NCBI GenBank assembly: GCA_964563495.1
Contig: CAZLYK010000004.1
Location: forward strand, 1-64,000
Length of the DNA: 64,000 bases
Direction of reading: 5' to 3'
From: CAZLYK01 sp964563495
GTDB lineage: Bacteria > Acidobacteriota > Blastocatellia > RBC074
Shown: positions 48,701 to 56,996 of the stretch, one piece after another
How the letters are laid out: each line of letters begins with the position of its first letter
How positions within the stretch are numbered: the first letter of the stretch is position 1
Translations under genes and position numbers: made by a program
The notes under the pieces: generated by a model
The model's database searches: none
Told to the model about the DNA's origin: nothing
The model's input: only the letters and a program-made list of their open reading frames with translations

Positions 48701-49124
48701 CGGGAATCGTGTAGAGCCGGTTATAACGCCGCGAATTGCTGCTCCGGCCGGATTGAAAGATCACCTGTTTGCCGTCCGGCGTCCACCCGCAGGCGATGTC
48801 CTCGATCGGGTGATAGGTCAGCCGCCGCGGCACTCCGCCAGTCGCCGGGACCAGATAAACATCCGTGTTGCCGTCGTACTCGCCCGTGAAAGCGATCATC
48901 GTCCCATCGGGTGAAAAGTACGGATTGGTCTCTGTCCCCTCTCCCGTCGTCAGCCGGGAAGCCTCCCCGCCGTTGCGCGAAACGATCCACAAATCGCCGG
49001 CGTAAACGAAGACAATCTGCGTCCTGCTCAACGTCGGATTGCGCATCAATAACGGTTTCTCCTGAGCCAACCCAACCATGGCAGCGAAGAGTAATAACAT
49101 GAGTATCGGAAAGATCTTTTTCAT
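45795..49124 (-). CDS. tricorn-like protease 2
   Basis: 1109 residues, paralogue of its neighbours. Signal peptide (IFPILMLLLFAAMVGLAQ), two propellers with repeated SPDxxxIAY motifs, a Lys/Glu-rich linker (around 560-600), PDZ-like domain (YLLAVNGRNLTAGDNLYSFF) and the S41-like catalytic part: YVYLPDTAQGG, VVDERFNSGG, NEYSGSGGD (S983) and SVGHLYVSGGD. The C-terminal tail is Gln/Pro-rich (VQKNPQKQPQRPPYPNYH). ATG at 49124 lies 11 bases after the stop of tricorn-like gene 3, so the two are cotranscribed. Confidence 0.92.
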   Translation of the reverse strand: MKKIFPILMLLLFAAMVGLAQEKPLLMRNPTLSRTQIVFVYAGDLWIVSRNGGEASRLTTGEGTETNPYFSPDGTMIAFTGEYDGNTDVYLVPATGGVPRRLTYHPIEDIACGWTPDGKQVIFQSGRSSNSRRYNRLYTIPVDGAFPNEVPLPMGYEGAFSPDAARIAYVPIPGAFQAWKRYRGGMASVVWIANLSDSSIEKIPHDTSNDFNPMWPAADARRVYFLSDRNGPVTLFAYETAGKKVAQLIQNGGLDIKSASAGPDAIVYEQFGAINLYDLKSGKTRKVNITISGDLLSLRPKYEKVGNRILNAAISPTGARAVFESRGEILTVPAEKGDVRNLTGTTGVAERDPAWSPDGKWVAYFSDLSGEYELHLRNQTGLGEVKKFNLGNPPSFFYSPIWSPDSKKIAYSDKRLNIWYLDIEKGTPVKVDTLSRGGGGTPASWSPDSRWITYTKPLKSWYNAVYVYSLEDGKVSQITDGMSDASLPVFDKSGKYIYFAASTDIGPRIFGFDMSSYPHRPTRSVYICVLKKDLSSPLAPESDEEKVAEEKKDEKKTGANGAAPAGQDAAAAKPADKKETPRVTIDFDDIGQRILALPIPARNYIGLAAGKANILFLGEFPQDAGPGPGGAILHKFDLEKRKLDKVIENINAFELSANNEKMLYRQGENWFIASVAQPVKPGEGRIKTNEMEVYVDPRAEWNQMYRETWRIERDFFYDPNHHGLNLEATARKYQPYLDSLAHRADLNYLFREMLGELSVGHLYVSGGDVPDPKRVPGGLLGADYKIENGRYRFERVFNGENWNPQLRAPLTQPGVNVKAGEYLLAVNGRNLTAGDNLYSFFQSTANKQVVLKVGPNPDGTNSREVTVVPVANETGLRNLAWVEDNRRKVDQMSGGKLAYVYLPDTAQGGYTFFNRYFFSQTDRQGIVVDERFNSGGQAADYVVDYLRKPLNSYWAVRDGQDWRQPFGTMQGPKIMLVNEYSGSGGDYLPYMFRRAGVGPLLGKRTWGGLVGIGGYPVLLDGGSVTAPHFAFYTPEGQWEIENHGVAPDVEVEWDPKAWREGRDPQLEKAVDWLLQEVQKNPQKQPQRPPYPNYHATPTAGSGNGQSGQQ

Positions 49125-49135
49125 AATTATCCCTT

Positions 49136-52100
49136 TCAATTCTTGGCCGCCTTCTCGCCGTTGTGATAATTCGGGAAAGCCGGACGTTGAGGTTTGGGGT
49201 GAGGGCTCTTCTTCATCTCGTCGATCAGCCACTCGACCGCTTTCTCCAACTGTGGGTCATGCCCTTCGCGCCAGGCCTTGGGATCGTGCTCGACTTCGAT
49301 GTCCGGGCCGACACCGACATTCTCAACCTCCCATTGACCATTGAGCCCGAAGATCGCCGCATCCGGCGCCCTGACCCCGCCACCATCCATAAGGACCGGC
49401 AAACCGAAAGCCGCGACCAGTCCACCCCAGGTTCGTTTGCCGACCAACGGGCCGATCTTCATCTTGCGAAAATACCAGGGCAGCGCATCGCCGCCCGATC
49501 CGGCCAGCTCATTGATGATCATCGCCTTGGGACCATAGATCGCTCCGAGCGGAGTCGGAATCTCGCGACCTTCGCGGAAATAGATGTAGTTGAGCAGTGG
49601 ACGACTCAGATATTCGACGATGTAATCTGCCAGAGCCCCGCCGCTGTTGAACCGCTCGTCGATCACCGCCCCCTCTTTCTGAGTCTGCGAGAAGAAGTAG
49701 CGATTGAAGCTTTCGTACCCGCCGCCGCCGGTATCAGGCACGTAAACATAAGCCAGTTTACCTCCCGACATTTGATCGACCTTGCGGCGATTTTCCTCGA
49801 TCCAGTGGCGATTTCGCAGGCCGGTCTCGGAAGGGATCGGCACCACCGTCACCTCGCGAGCGCCCGCGCCATCGGGATTCGGGCCGACCTTGATCACGAC
49901 CTGCTTGTTGGCCGTGCTCTCGAAGAATTGGTAGACGCTATCGGTCGAACGCAATTCGCGGCCCCTCACCGCCAGCAGGTAATCGCCGGCTTTGACGTTA
50001 ACACCCGGCTGAGTCAGCGGGGCGCGCAACCCGGGATTCCAGTTCTCTCCGTTGTAGACCCTGGCGAACCGGTAGCGTCCATTCTCGATCTTGAAGTCAC
50101 ACCCGAGCAGGCCGCCGGGCACGAAGTTCGGCCGCGGGATATCCCCGCCGCCGATAAACATGTGACCAACCGTCAACTGATTGAGCATCTCGGTGAAAAG
50201 GTAGTTCAGATCGCTGCGGTGCGCGACGGCGCCCAGATAGGGTTCGTACTTGCGCTTGACCTCCTCCAGATTCAATCCGTGCAGCCCCGGATCGTAGAAG
50301 AAGTCCCGCTCACCCCGCCAGATCTCATAGTACATTTGCTTCCATTCAACCGCGGGATCGACGTAAACCTCCATCTCAGCAGTCTTCAAAGCGTTCGCGC
50401 CGCCCGGGCCACCCGGGCCGGCCGGTCCGGCCGGTCCGGCGCCCGGAGCCGCCGGTCCGCCCATGGTCGCAGTCGAGGCGATGAACCAGTTGGCCTGTCC
50501 CTGGCGATAGAGCGCCTTTTCGCCGTTGGCCGAGACCTCAAACGCCGTCACGCCATCCATGACTTTGTCGAATTTGCGCTTTTCCAGATCGTATTTGTGA
50601 AGCGTCAAGCCGGCAGGTCCGCCCGGGCCGGGCGCACCCACCGGCGGGTTCTCCAGCAAGTAGACGAGATTGGCCTTACCCGCAAGCAGACCAAGGAAAT
50701 TGCGCGAAGGAACCGGTAAGGCGATGATCCGCTGGTCGATGCCTTCCAGGTCGATCCGGGTCGGTTCGGGCTCTTTCTTCGCCGGTGGTTTGGCCCCGCC
50801 TTCGGTCTGGGCCGGCTCGGCCTTCTTCTCATCAGTTTTGGCCGCCCCCTCGCTCTCCGTCACCTTCTCATCATCACTCTCCGGAGCGAGCGGGGACGGG
50901 ATGTCATTGCGCAGCACGACCACGTAGACGCTGCGTGAAGACTGGTGCGGAAAGGTCGACATCTCGGCAAAGCTGAAGCCCGGTCCGAGATTGGTGCTCG
51001 CGGTGAAGTATAAATATTTGCCGCTCTTGTCGAAGGCCGGATAGCGGGCATCGCTCAGACCATCGGTCAGTTGATGCGTCTTACCGGTTTCAAGCGAATA
51101 GACAAAGATGCCGCGCAGGTGATTGTCCAGCTGGCGCGGATAAGTCACCCATTTGCTGTCCGGCGACCAGGCGGGTTCGAGGACATCGTTATTCAAGCCG
51201 TCGGGATTCTTGTCGATCTTGACCGGCGAACCCTTCTCTATCTCGAGATACCAGAGCTGGAGCTTCTTATCGAAGAAAGCGATCTTTTTGCTGTCCGGCG
51301 ACCAGGTCGGAGAGTAGTAGAACGACGGCGGAAGCTGAATTTTCCTGACCTCACCCGCGACCTTTTGATCGCGCAGGTGCAGGGCATACTCGCCCGACTC
51401 GTCCGAAAAGTAAGCTATCCATTTGCCGTCAGGCGACCACGCCGGATCGCGCTCCATGACCCCCGGCGTACCGGTCAGGTTGCGGGGATCGCCCTTTTCG
51501 GCCGGCACGGTCACGATCTCACCGCGGGCCTCAAAGACCGCGCGCGCACCGGTTGGCGAGATCTTCGCATTGAAGATCCGAGAGCCGACGCGCTCAAATC
51601 TGGGCCTGAGACTGACCAGATCGGCTGCGACACGGATGTTCACCTTCTGCGACTTGTTCGCTTTGACATCGTAAAGATGGATCGTCCCGAATTGCTCAAA
51701 GGCAATCACCGGGTTGCTCCCCGCCCCGCCCTTCCACGCCGATGCCGATTTGATATCGAACCCCTGGTTGCGAACCACCTGCTCGACCTTCTTGGATCTC
51801 GGATCAAACGAGAAGAGCGACATCAAGCCGCTCCGGTCGGAGAGGAAATAGACCTTATCGCCGACCCACATCGGATAACGATCATTCGAGTTTTCGCGCG
51901 GGAGCTTTTCGATCGATGAATCAGAGAGCCTGGCCAGCCAGATCGTATCGGTCTGGCCCCCGCGGTATCTCTTCCATTCGGGCTGCCATTGCGCCAGTGG
52001 CTCGTAGGCGATCGATGCGCCGTCGGGCGAAAACGACCCCCGCTCGGCCATCGGCAGGGGGACCTCATCGGGGAACCCCCCTGCCAGACCGATCGTAAAG

Positions 52101-52507
52101 AGGCGCGGATAAGACGAGGTGCTCAGGCGCGTGGAGGCAAACAGGACGCGCTGCCCGTCATTGGTCCATCCGGCCGCCACATCGGCTCCCGGATGAAAAG
52201 TCAGGCGTTTGGGCACTCCACCGCTCGCCGGGACGGTGTAGACATCGGTGTTGCCGTCGTATTCGCCGGTAAAGGCGATGGTCGATCCGTCGGGCGAGAA
52301 GATCGGGTCGGTCTCCGTCCCCACCCCGGTCGTCAACCGCCTGGCGTCGCCACCCTCGCGCGCGACGATCCATAAATCGCCGGCGTAAACGAAGACTATC
52401 TGCGATCGATTGACGGTCGGCTTCTGAAACAGCGTCGCTTCGGTTTGAGCAAAACAGAGACCCGCCAAAGCAGAGATCAAGAATGCAACGGCAATAATTT
52501 TTTTCAT
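49136..52507 (-). CDS. tricorn-like protease 3
   Basis: 1123 residues, first gene of the tandem in transcription order. Signal peptide (IIAVAFLISALAGLCFAQ), propeller repeats, acidic linker (around 580-610), a Gly/Pro-rich insertion (GGPAAPGAGPAGPAGPGG, around 715) unique to this copy, PDZ-like domain (YLLAVRGRELRSTDSVYQFF) and catalytic part with YVYVPDTGGGG, VIDERFNSGG, NELAGSGGD (S1004) and TVGHMFIGGGD. Catalytic Ser and His are kept. ATG at 52507 has GAGGTGAA upstream. It lies just downstream of a broken M16 peptidase gene and a repeat half. Confidence 0.92.
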   Translation of the reverse strand: MKKIIAVAFLISALAGLCFAQTEATLFQKPTVNRSQIVFVYAGDLWIVAREGGDARRLTTGVGTETDPIFSPDGSTIAFTGEYDGNTDVYTVPASGGVPKRLTFHPGADVAAGWTNDGQRVLFASTRLSTSSYPRLFTIGLAGGFPDEVPLPMAERGSFSPDGASIAYEPLAQWQPEWKRYRGGQTDTIWLARLSDSSIEKLPRENSNDRYPMWVGDKVYFLSDRSGLMSLFSFDPRSKKVEQVVRNQGFDIKSASAWKGGAGSNPVIAFEQFGTIHLYDVKANKSQKVNIRVAADLVSLRPRFERVGSRIFNAKISPTGARAVFEARGEIVTVPAEKGDPRNLTGTPGVMERDPAWSPDGKWIAYFSDESGEYALHLRDQKVAGEVRKIQLPPSFYYSPTWSPDSKKIAFFDKKLQLWYLEIEKGSPVKIDKNPDGLNNDVLEPAWSPDSKWVTYPRQLDNHLRGIFVYSLETGKTHQLTDGLSDARYPAFDKSGKYLYFTASTNLGPGFSFAEMSTFPHQSSRSVYVVVLRNDIPSPLAPESDDEKVTESEGAAKTDEKKAEPAQTEGGAKPPAKKEPEPTRIDLEGIDQRIIALPVPSRNFLGLLAGKANLVYLLENPPVGAPGPGGPAGLTLHKYDLEKRKFDKVMDGVTAFEVSANGEKALYRQGQANWFIASTATMGGPAAPGAGPAGPAGPGGPGGANALKTAEMEVYVDPAVEWKQMYYEIWRGERDFFYDPGLHGLNLEEVKRKYEPYLGAVAHRSDLNYLFTEMLNQLTVGHMFIGGGDIPRPNFVPGGLLGCDFKIENGRYRFARVYNGENWNPGLRAPLTQPGVNVKAGDYLLAVRGRELRSTDSVYQFFESTANKQVVIKVGPNPDGAGAREVTVVPIPSETGLRNRHWIEENRRKVDQMSGGKLAYVYVPDTGGGGYESFNRYFFSQTQKEGAVIDERFNSGGALADYIVEYLSRPLLNYIYFREGREIPTPLGAIYGPKAMIINELAGSGGDALPWYFRKMKIGPLVGKRTWGGLVAAFGLPVLMDGGGVRAPDAAIFGLNGQWEVENVGVGPDIEVEHDPKAWREGHDPQLEKAVEWLIDEMKKSPHPKPQRPAFPNYHNGEKAAKN

Positions 52508-52518
52508 ATCGGTCTTCA

Positions 52519-52556
52519 CCTCATCCTGAAGAAATCTTGTCAATCCTGTCTATTTC
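52519..52556. repeat. GACAGGATT-type half unit, copy 10
   Basis: AATCTTGTCAATCCTGTCTATT, one arm only. It lies exactly where the M16 peptidase remnant stops. Confidence 0.8.
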
Positions 52557-52597
52557 TAAAAACCGGGCTGGTTGATGGTAGAGCGCGAGATTGGGAA

Positions 52598-52735
52598 TCA
52601 ACGATCCTCCTCGACCATGATCTTCATTCCGTTCTTGAGCGTCTGGGTTTTAATCTGAAATTGCTGGGCGCGCGCCGTCACCGGCGCCAGTAAGAGACAG
52701 GCGAGAATGGCGAAAACGCCATTAATCGACTTCAT
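52598..52735 (-). pseudogene. 5' remnant of an M16 zinc peptidase gene
   Basis: A 45-residue frame with a good ribosome site (AAGGAGATAA), signal peptide (INGVFAILACLLLAPVTARAQ) and QFQIKTQTLKNGMKIMVEEDR. The last part is the start of an M16 (insulinase-type) peptidase, where LKNGMKxxVEEDxxIPNVALY is common. After the TGA, another frame gives IPNLALY, so a frameshift separates the two, and the homology then runs into a palindromic repeat. The zinc motif HxxEH is absent. The gene looks like it was truncated to its first 50 codons; the short peptide may still be made. Confidence 0.65.
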
Positions 52736-53103
52736 AATAAATTATCTCCTTGAACTGTGGATGGCGATACTTTCTGCAATCCGCCCTGGTAATGGATGCT
52801 ACCTGTACGGCCATTACGCAATCAGATGGCTCTCTGTTCCAACTAAATAGATGCATTCAAAAAGATTGAATGCAAATCAACAAGATTGAATAATCAGACA
52901 ATAGACCGGATTGAGTGGGGTTTGCGTCGATCCTGCCGATTCAGGTTATCCTTGTAAGTACACAAGATTTAGGACATTCTGTCCGGGCAGATCTCCCCCA
53001 AAATTTGATCCAGATGCTGGCATTTTGTCAGTCCGGGCGAGGGTTCGTCCAGTCTTATCCTTCGCCCGGACTTTGTAAAACATCAAGAGTGAGGAAAAAA
53101 TTG
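52736..53103. other. leader region before the reeler-like protein gene
   Basis: No gene. It includes a degenerate repeat unit (about 52900-52945) and a hairpin, GTCCGGGCGA (53031-53040) with TCGCCCGGAC (53062-53071), followed by TTTGT. A second copy of GTCCGGGC (52981-52988) can compete for the same right arm, so two exclusive folds are possible ahead of the start codon at 53104. Confidence 0.5.
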
Positions 53104-54396
53104 ATGACTATTCGAAGCACACTGATCAAACTTTCGATCGTGAGTTTATTTGCCGCCGGTTTTGTCTTCTTTGGCCTGACGGCGAGAGAGGTCAGAGCAT
53201 ATCGCAGCGGTCCGGATCCGTCGCTGACCGGAGCGCCGGGCGAGGCGACCTGCACATCCTGCCACGGTGGCGGGCCGACCGGCGGGGTGCTGGCTTTGAG
53301 TGGGCTCCCGGCCGGGTACGGAACCAACCAGGAGGTCACGCTGACCGTCACGCTGACGCAATCCGCCCGCAGCCGTTATGGTTTCCAGCTGACGGCGATC
53401 GATGACACCGGTAAAAGAGCTGGAGATCTGATCCCCACCGACAACCGGACTCAAACCCAGACAAATTCAGTCTCCAACAATCTCAGGCAATACATCAATC
53501 ACACCGACGCCGGGTCAGCGCCGTTCAGCGCGGGTGTTGGCGGCTGGTCGTTCACCTGGAAGGCTCCGGCTCAGATCGTCGGCAGGGTGACCTTTTATCT
53601 CGCCGGAAACGCCGCCAACGGCACCGGTTCGACCTCCGGCGATTCGATCTATACAACCAGCGTCAGTCTCTACCCCAACCTCGCCAGCGTATCCGCGGCC
53701 AGCTATAAGTTTGACTCTGCCGCTGAAGCGATTATCGCCGCCTTCGGCGAAGGTCTCGCTCAGAATACGGTGCCGGCGCCCAGTCAACCGTTACCGGTGG
53801 AGCTTGACGGGACGCAGGTCAAAGTCAAAGACCCGGTGACCGGCGAGGATCGTAACGCCCCGCTCTTCTTTGTCGCGGCACGGCAGATCAATTATCTGGT
53901 CCCGGCCGGAACCTCGGCAGGCACGGCAACCGTCTCGGTTCGTCGCAGCGGCAATATAGTCTCCCAAGGCACACTCCTGGTCGGGACGATCGCACCGAGC
54001 CTCTTCTCGGCAAACGCCAGCGGATCGGGAGTTGCCGCCGCTCAGGTCTTTCGCAGAAATGCCGCCGGTCAGGACAGCTTCGAGCCCATCTCGCAATTTA
54101 ATTCTCAAACCAATAATTTTCAGCCGATTCCGATAGACCTCGGCCCGGATACCGATCTGGTATTTTTGATCGCTTATGGTACGGGATTCCGGTTCGCGGG
54201 CCCGCTCTCCGCGATCACATGCACAATTGGCAGCGAACCGGCGGAGGTGATCTTCATCGGCCCGACCCCGGGTTACACCGGCCTCGATCAGGCCAATATC
54301 AGGATCCCAAGATCGCTCATCGGCCGCGGGAATGTCGATGTAGTCTTTAAAGCCAATAACATCACGGCCAACACCGTGACGATCAACGTTAAATAG
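53104..54396 (+). CDS. secreted reeler/choice-of-anchor V protein with TIGR03437 domain
   Basis: 430 residues. Signal peptide (TLIKLSIVSLFAAGFVFFGL), then YRSGPDPSLTGAPGEATCTS and CHGGG: a CxxCH motif inside a reeler-like (choice-of-anchor V) domain of about 150 residues, so heme attachment is possible. The remainder (about 200-430) is the TIGR03437-type C-terminal domain: AEAIIAAFGEGLAQN, APLFFVAARQINYLVPAGTS, FLIAYGTGFR and GLDQANIRIPRSLIGRGNVD. These domains are abundant in Acidobacteriota and have no known function. ATG at 53104 has GTGAGGAAA upstream. The next gene shares the TIGR03437 domain, as a pair. Confidence 0.85.
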   Translation: MTIRSTLIKLSIVSLFAAGFVFFGLTAREVRAYRSGPDPSLTGAPGEATCTSCHGGGPTGGVLALSGLPAGYGTNQEVTLTVTLTQSARSRYGFQLTAIDDTGKRAGDLIPTDNRTQTQTNSVSNNLRQYINHTDAGSAPFSAGVGGWSFTWKAPAQIVGRVTFYLAGNAANGTGSTSGDSIYTTSVSLYPNLASVSAASYKFDSAAEAIIAAFGEGLAQNTVPAPSQPLPVELDGTQVKVKDPVTGEDRNAPLFFVAARQINYLVPAGTSAGTATVSVRRSGNIVSQGTLLVGTIAPSLFSANASGSGVAAAQVFRRNAAGQDSFEPISQFNSQTNNFQPIPIDLGPDTDLVFLIAYGTGFRFAGPLSAITCTIGSEPAEVIFIGPTPGYTGLDQANIRIPRSLIGRGNVDVVFKANNITANTVTINVK

Positions 54397-54407
54397 TCGG
54401 AAAATTG

Positions 54408-54500
54408 GATGGAGGGGGTCGACGGGATTTTTGCGGGATTTGACAAGATTTTATCTTAAACGATCCTGCAAAAATCCCGTCCTGTTTTGTTCTATCATCA
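54408..54500. repeat. GACAGGATT-type palindrome, copy 11 (variant)
   Basis: GTCGACGGGATTTTTGCGGGATT and a matching right arm with CCTGCAAAAATCCCGTC. A CGGGATT variant of the family word. Confidence 0.75.
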
Positions 54501-54581
54501 AATACATCATTCTTGGCAGTAATCCTTAAGTAGTAACACTCAATCGAGCGGTCCTCGCTCCACTTACGAAAGGAAGACGCG

Positions 54582-56456
54582 ATGAAAAGGACAGCAGGCT
54601 ATTTGGCCGTTCTCTGTGCGACTATCTTGATTGCGTTGAACACAAATGTTCAGGCCGAGACGCTGACAGTCACAGTATTCCTCAGTCCGGCCAACGAAAA
54701 TCCGCCGATTACAGGATTGAATGCGAGCGGAGGCATGGTCGTGACATTCAATCTCACCCGCGATGGATCAGGAAACATCGTCGCCGCCACGGTCAACTTC
54801 CTGGGGAATGTCAGTTTTCCCGGTTCGGTCACGATCACGGGGCTGCATATCCACAAGGGCGCCATGAATGAAAACGGCAATGTTGTCTTGAACACGGGGT
54901 TGAGCACCGGAAATTCGCTCACTTTCTCCGCCGGAGTAGGGCTGATCAATCTGAGCGCCCAAAACCCCGACCTGGCCGTGGTCAAAGATCTGGTCGCCAC
55001 GCCTACCGGGTATTACGTCAACCTTCACACGAGTGTCAATGGCGGCGGCGCGATCCGCGCCCAGATCACCAAACTAACAGAAACGCTCGCCAACACCGTG
55101 GGGATGAACACAGCCAACGAGGTTCCGCCGATCACCGACGTCACGGCCAGCGGAACGGGGACCGTCACTTTCAGACCGACTCGCAATGCGACGGGAGAGA
55201 TCAACGGGGGGACGGCCACATTCACGGTCAATTACGATATGCCGGCGAGCCTCACCCTGACCGGCTTGCACGTTCACGAAGCAGTGGCGGGCGTGAATGG
55301 GAACGTCATGATTGACTCCGGATTAAAGAGCGCCAGCGGAATCGGCTCCGGAACCGGAAAAGGCACGGTCAGCCTGACCAACCGTCTTTCGACCCAGGGC
55401 CCGGTCGATGCGCTCAAACGATTGATCGCCAATCCCGCCGGCTTCTATGTCAACCTGCACACCAACACTAAGACCGGCGGCATGATCCGCGGTCAGTTGA
55501 CGTCGACCGCAGCGCCGCCTGTGATTCAGCAATCGGACACTTACTTCCTGCCGACCGGCGCCTTAAACGTCGATATCAAACTACTGATCACCGGGATCGA
55601 TCTGACCAGCACAGTCCTGATCAACGGGCAGCAGACCCTGGCCGTCCCGGACATCAATACCGGCGCGATCACCGTGACTGTTCCAGCTTCCCTGCTGGCG
55701 AGTGCGGGAACGCTCTTTATTCAGGCGCGAAATTCAGCAGGGCTGCTCTCGACGCCTCTGGCGATCGTCGTCTCGCCACAGGATAAGGTCAATTCCGTGC
55801 CCTTGACGACGGTCGATTCGGCCAGATACGGCTCGGTCCTCGCGCCGGAGGCAATCGCGGCCGGGTTCGGGACCAGGCTGGCGTCGCAGTCGGCTTCGGC
55901 GACGACTACGCCATTGCCCATTTCTCTCGACGGCTCGACGATCTATGTCAACGGAGTGGCGGCCCCGCTCTTCTTCGTCTCCGACGTGCAGGTCAATTTC
56001 CTGATTCCAGCCGAGACTGTGCCGGGGCCGGTGCAAGTCGTCTTGGTTGCGAAGGACGGGACCATCTCGCGTGGGACTATCAATCTCGCAGCCAGCTCAT
56101 CGGCGATCTTCACCCGGAAAGCGGACGGCACCGGCGCGCCCGCGGCGGTCGCTTCGACCGACGGGCAAAACTTCAACATTCTCATGAGCAATGCCGACGG
56201 CACGCCGGTCACGATCGATGCCGGAAATTTCGTCTCAATCTTCGGCACCGGGCTGAGATACGCTTCGACAGCCATGACCATGACCATCGGTGAGACCGCG
56301 GTCACCCCGACGTTTATCGGAGCGCAAAACCAATTTGAGGGGCTCGATCAGATCAACTTACAGATTCCACAGTCTCTGGCGGGCAAGGGCGATGTCGATC
56401 TGGTCTTCACACTGAACGCCATCACCAGCAATCTCGTCAAGTTGAGGATCAGATAA
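54582..56456 (+). CDS. secreted protein with two CHRD domains and TIGR03437 domain
   Basis: 624 residues. Signal peptide (AVLCATILIALNTNVQAE), then two CHRD (chordin-type) domains: SPANENPPITGLNASGGMVV with LTGLHIHKGAMNENGNVVL, and MNTANEVPPITDVTASGTGT with LTGLHVHEAVAGVNGNVMI. In bacteria CHRD domains occur in secreted proteins of uncertain role. Residues about 310-400 look like an IPT-type domain, and the end (about 400-624) is the TIGR03437 domain (APEAIAAGFGTRLASQS, APLFFVSDVQVNFLIPAET, FVSIFGTGLRY, GLDQINLQIPQSLAGKGDVD). It pairs with the preceding gene. The ATG has GAAAGGAAGACG upstream. Confidence 0.88.
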   Translation: MKRTAGYLAVLCATILIALNTNVQAETLTVTVFLSPANENPPITGLNASGGMVVTFNLTRDGSGNIVAATVNFLGNVSFPGSVTITGLHIHKGAMNENGNVVLNTGLSTGNSLTFSAGVGLINLSAQNPDLAVVKDLVATPTGYYVNLHTSVNGGGAIRAQITKLTETLANTVGMNTANEVPPITDVTASGTGTVTFRPTRNATGEINGGTATFTVNYDMPASLTLTGLHVHEAVAGVNGNVMIDSGLKSASGIGSGTGKGTVSLTNRLSTQGPVDALKRLIANPAGFYVNLHTNTKTGGMIRGQLTSTAAPPVIQQSDTYFLPTGALNVDIKLLITGIDLTSTVLINGQQTLAVPDINTGAITVTVPASLLASAGTLFIQARNSAGLLSTPLAIVVSPQDKVNSVPLTTVDSARYGSVLAPEAIAAGFGTRLASQSASATTTPLPISLDGSTIYVNGVAAPLFFVSDVQVNFLIPAETVPGPVQVVLVAKDGTISRGTINLAASSSAIFTRKADGTGAPAAVASTDGQNFNILMSNADGTPVTIDAGNFVSIFGTGLRYASTAMTMTIGETAVTPTFIGAQNQFEGLDQINLQIPQSLAGKGDVDLVFTLNAITSNLVKLRIR

Positions 56457-56459
56457 GAG

Positions 56460-56523
56460 AATAGACAGGATTGACAGGGTTTTGACAGGATTGAACAAGC
56501 TATCTGGTTCAATCCTGTCTATT
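56460..56523. repeat. GACAGGATT-type palindrome, copy 12
   Basis: Arms AATAGACAGGATTGA... and ...TCAATCCTGTCTATT with a 13-base loop. The minus-strand stop codon of the zinc-ribbon protein (TAG, 56521-56519) is the repeat's own AATAG. Confidence 0.9.
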
Positions 56524-56995
56524 TCTTCCCCGGCAGGCGCTGGGTCTCGTCCTCGACGATGCTCCCGTGAACCTGATTCCCGATTGGATTGGTCGGTGGA
56601 GGTGCGAACATCTGCGGCGTCGGCGCAGGCGGCAGTGGTTGTGGTGGTTGCGGCTCTTGCTTGAGCTGTCTCATTTCAGCCTTATAACGGAAGACGGCCC
56701 AGACGATGCCGAGGACCATCAAGACGCCGGCTGCCGGCGCCAGGAAATCGAAGCCGGCCGCGGCGAAGATGCCAGGAGCGAAAACGAAAAGCAGGATGAG
56801 CAGCACCATCTTCTGCCTCGGTGACATCCCCTCGGTCAATTTACCGATCGGGTTCGAAGCGGTCGGCCTGGCTGGGGCGAGTGGCGCCGTCCCACCGCTC
56901 GAGACATAACCGACAATCTGGTTGAGCGGCAATCCGCACTGGCGGCAATATTTTGTCGTCTCGGTGTTCTGTGATCCGCATCGTGGGCAATACAT
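56519..56995 (-). CDS. zinc-ribbon membrane protein
   Basis: 158 residues. An N-terminal zinc ribbon (MYCPRCGSQNTETTKYCRQCG, two CxxC pairs) is followed by a Thr/Ala/Pro-rich linker, two hydrophobic segments (MVLLILLFVFAPGIFAAAGF; FLAPAAGVLMVLGIVWAVF) and a Pro/Gln-rich tail. Zinc ribbons on membrane proteins of this type are of unknown role. The ATG lies one base after the stop of the aminotransferase gene, with CGGAG upstream inside that gene, so the two are translationally linked. The stop codon is provided by a repeat. Confidence 0.8.
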   Translation of the reverse strand: MYCPRCGSQNTETTKYCRQCGLPLNQIVGYVSSGGTAPLAPARPTASNPIGKLTEGMSPRQKMVLLILLFVFAPGIFAAAGFDFLAPAAGVLMVLGIVWAVFRYKAEMRQLKQEPQPPQPLPPAPTPQMFAPPPTNPIGNQVHGSIVEDETQRLPGKK

Positions 56996-56996
56996 T

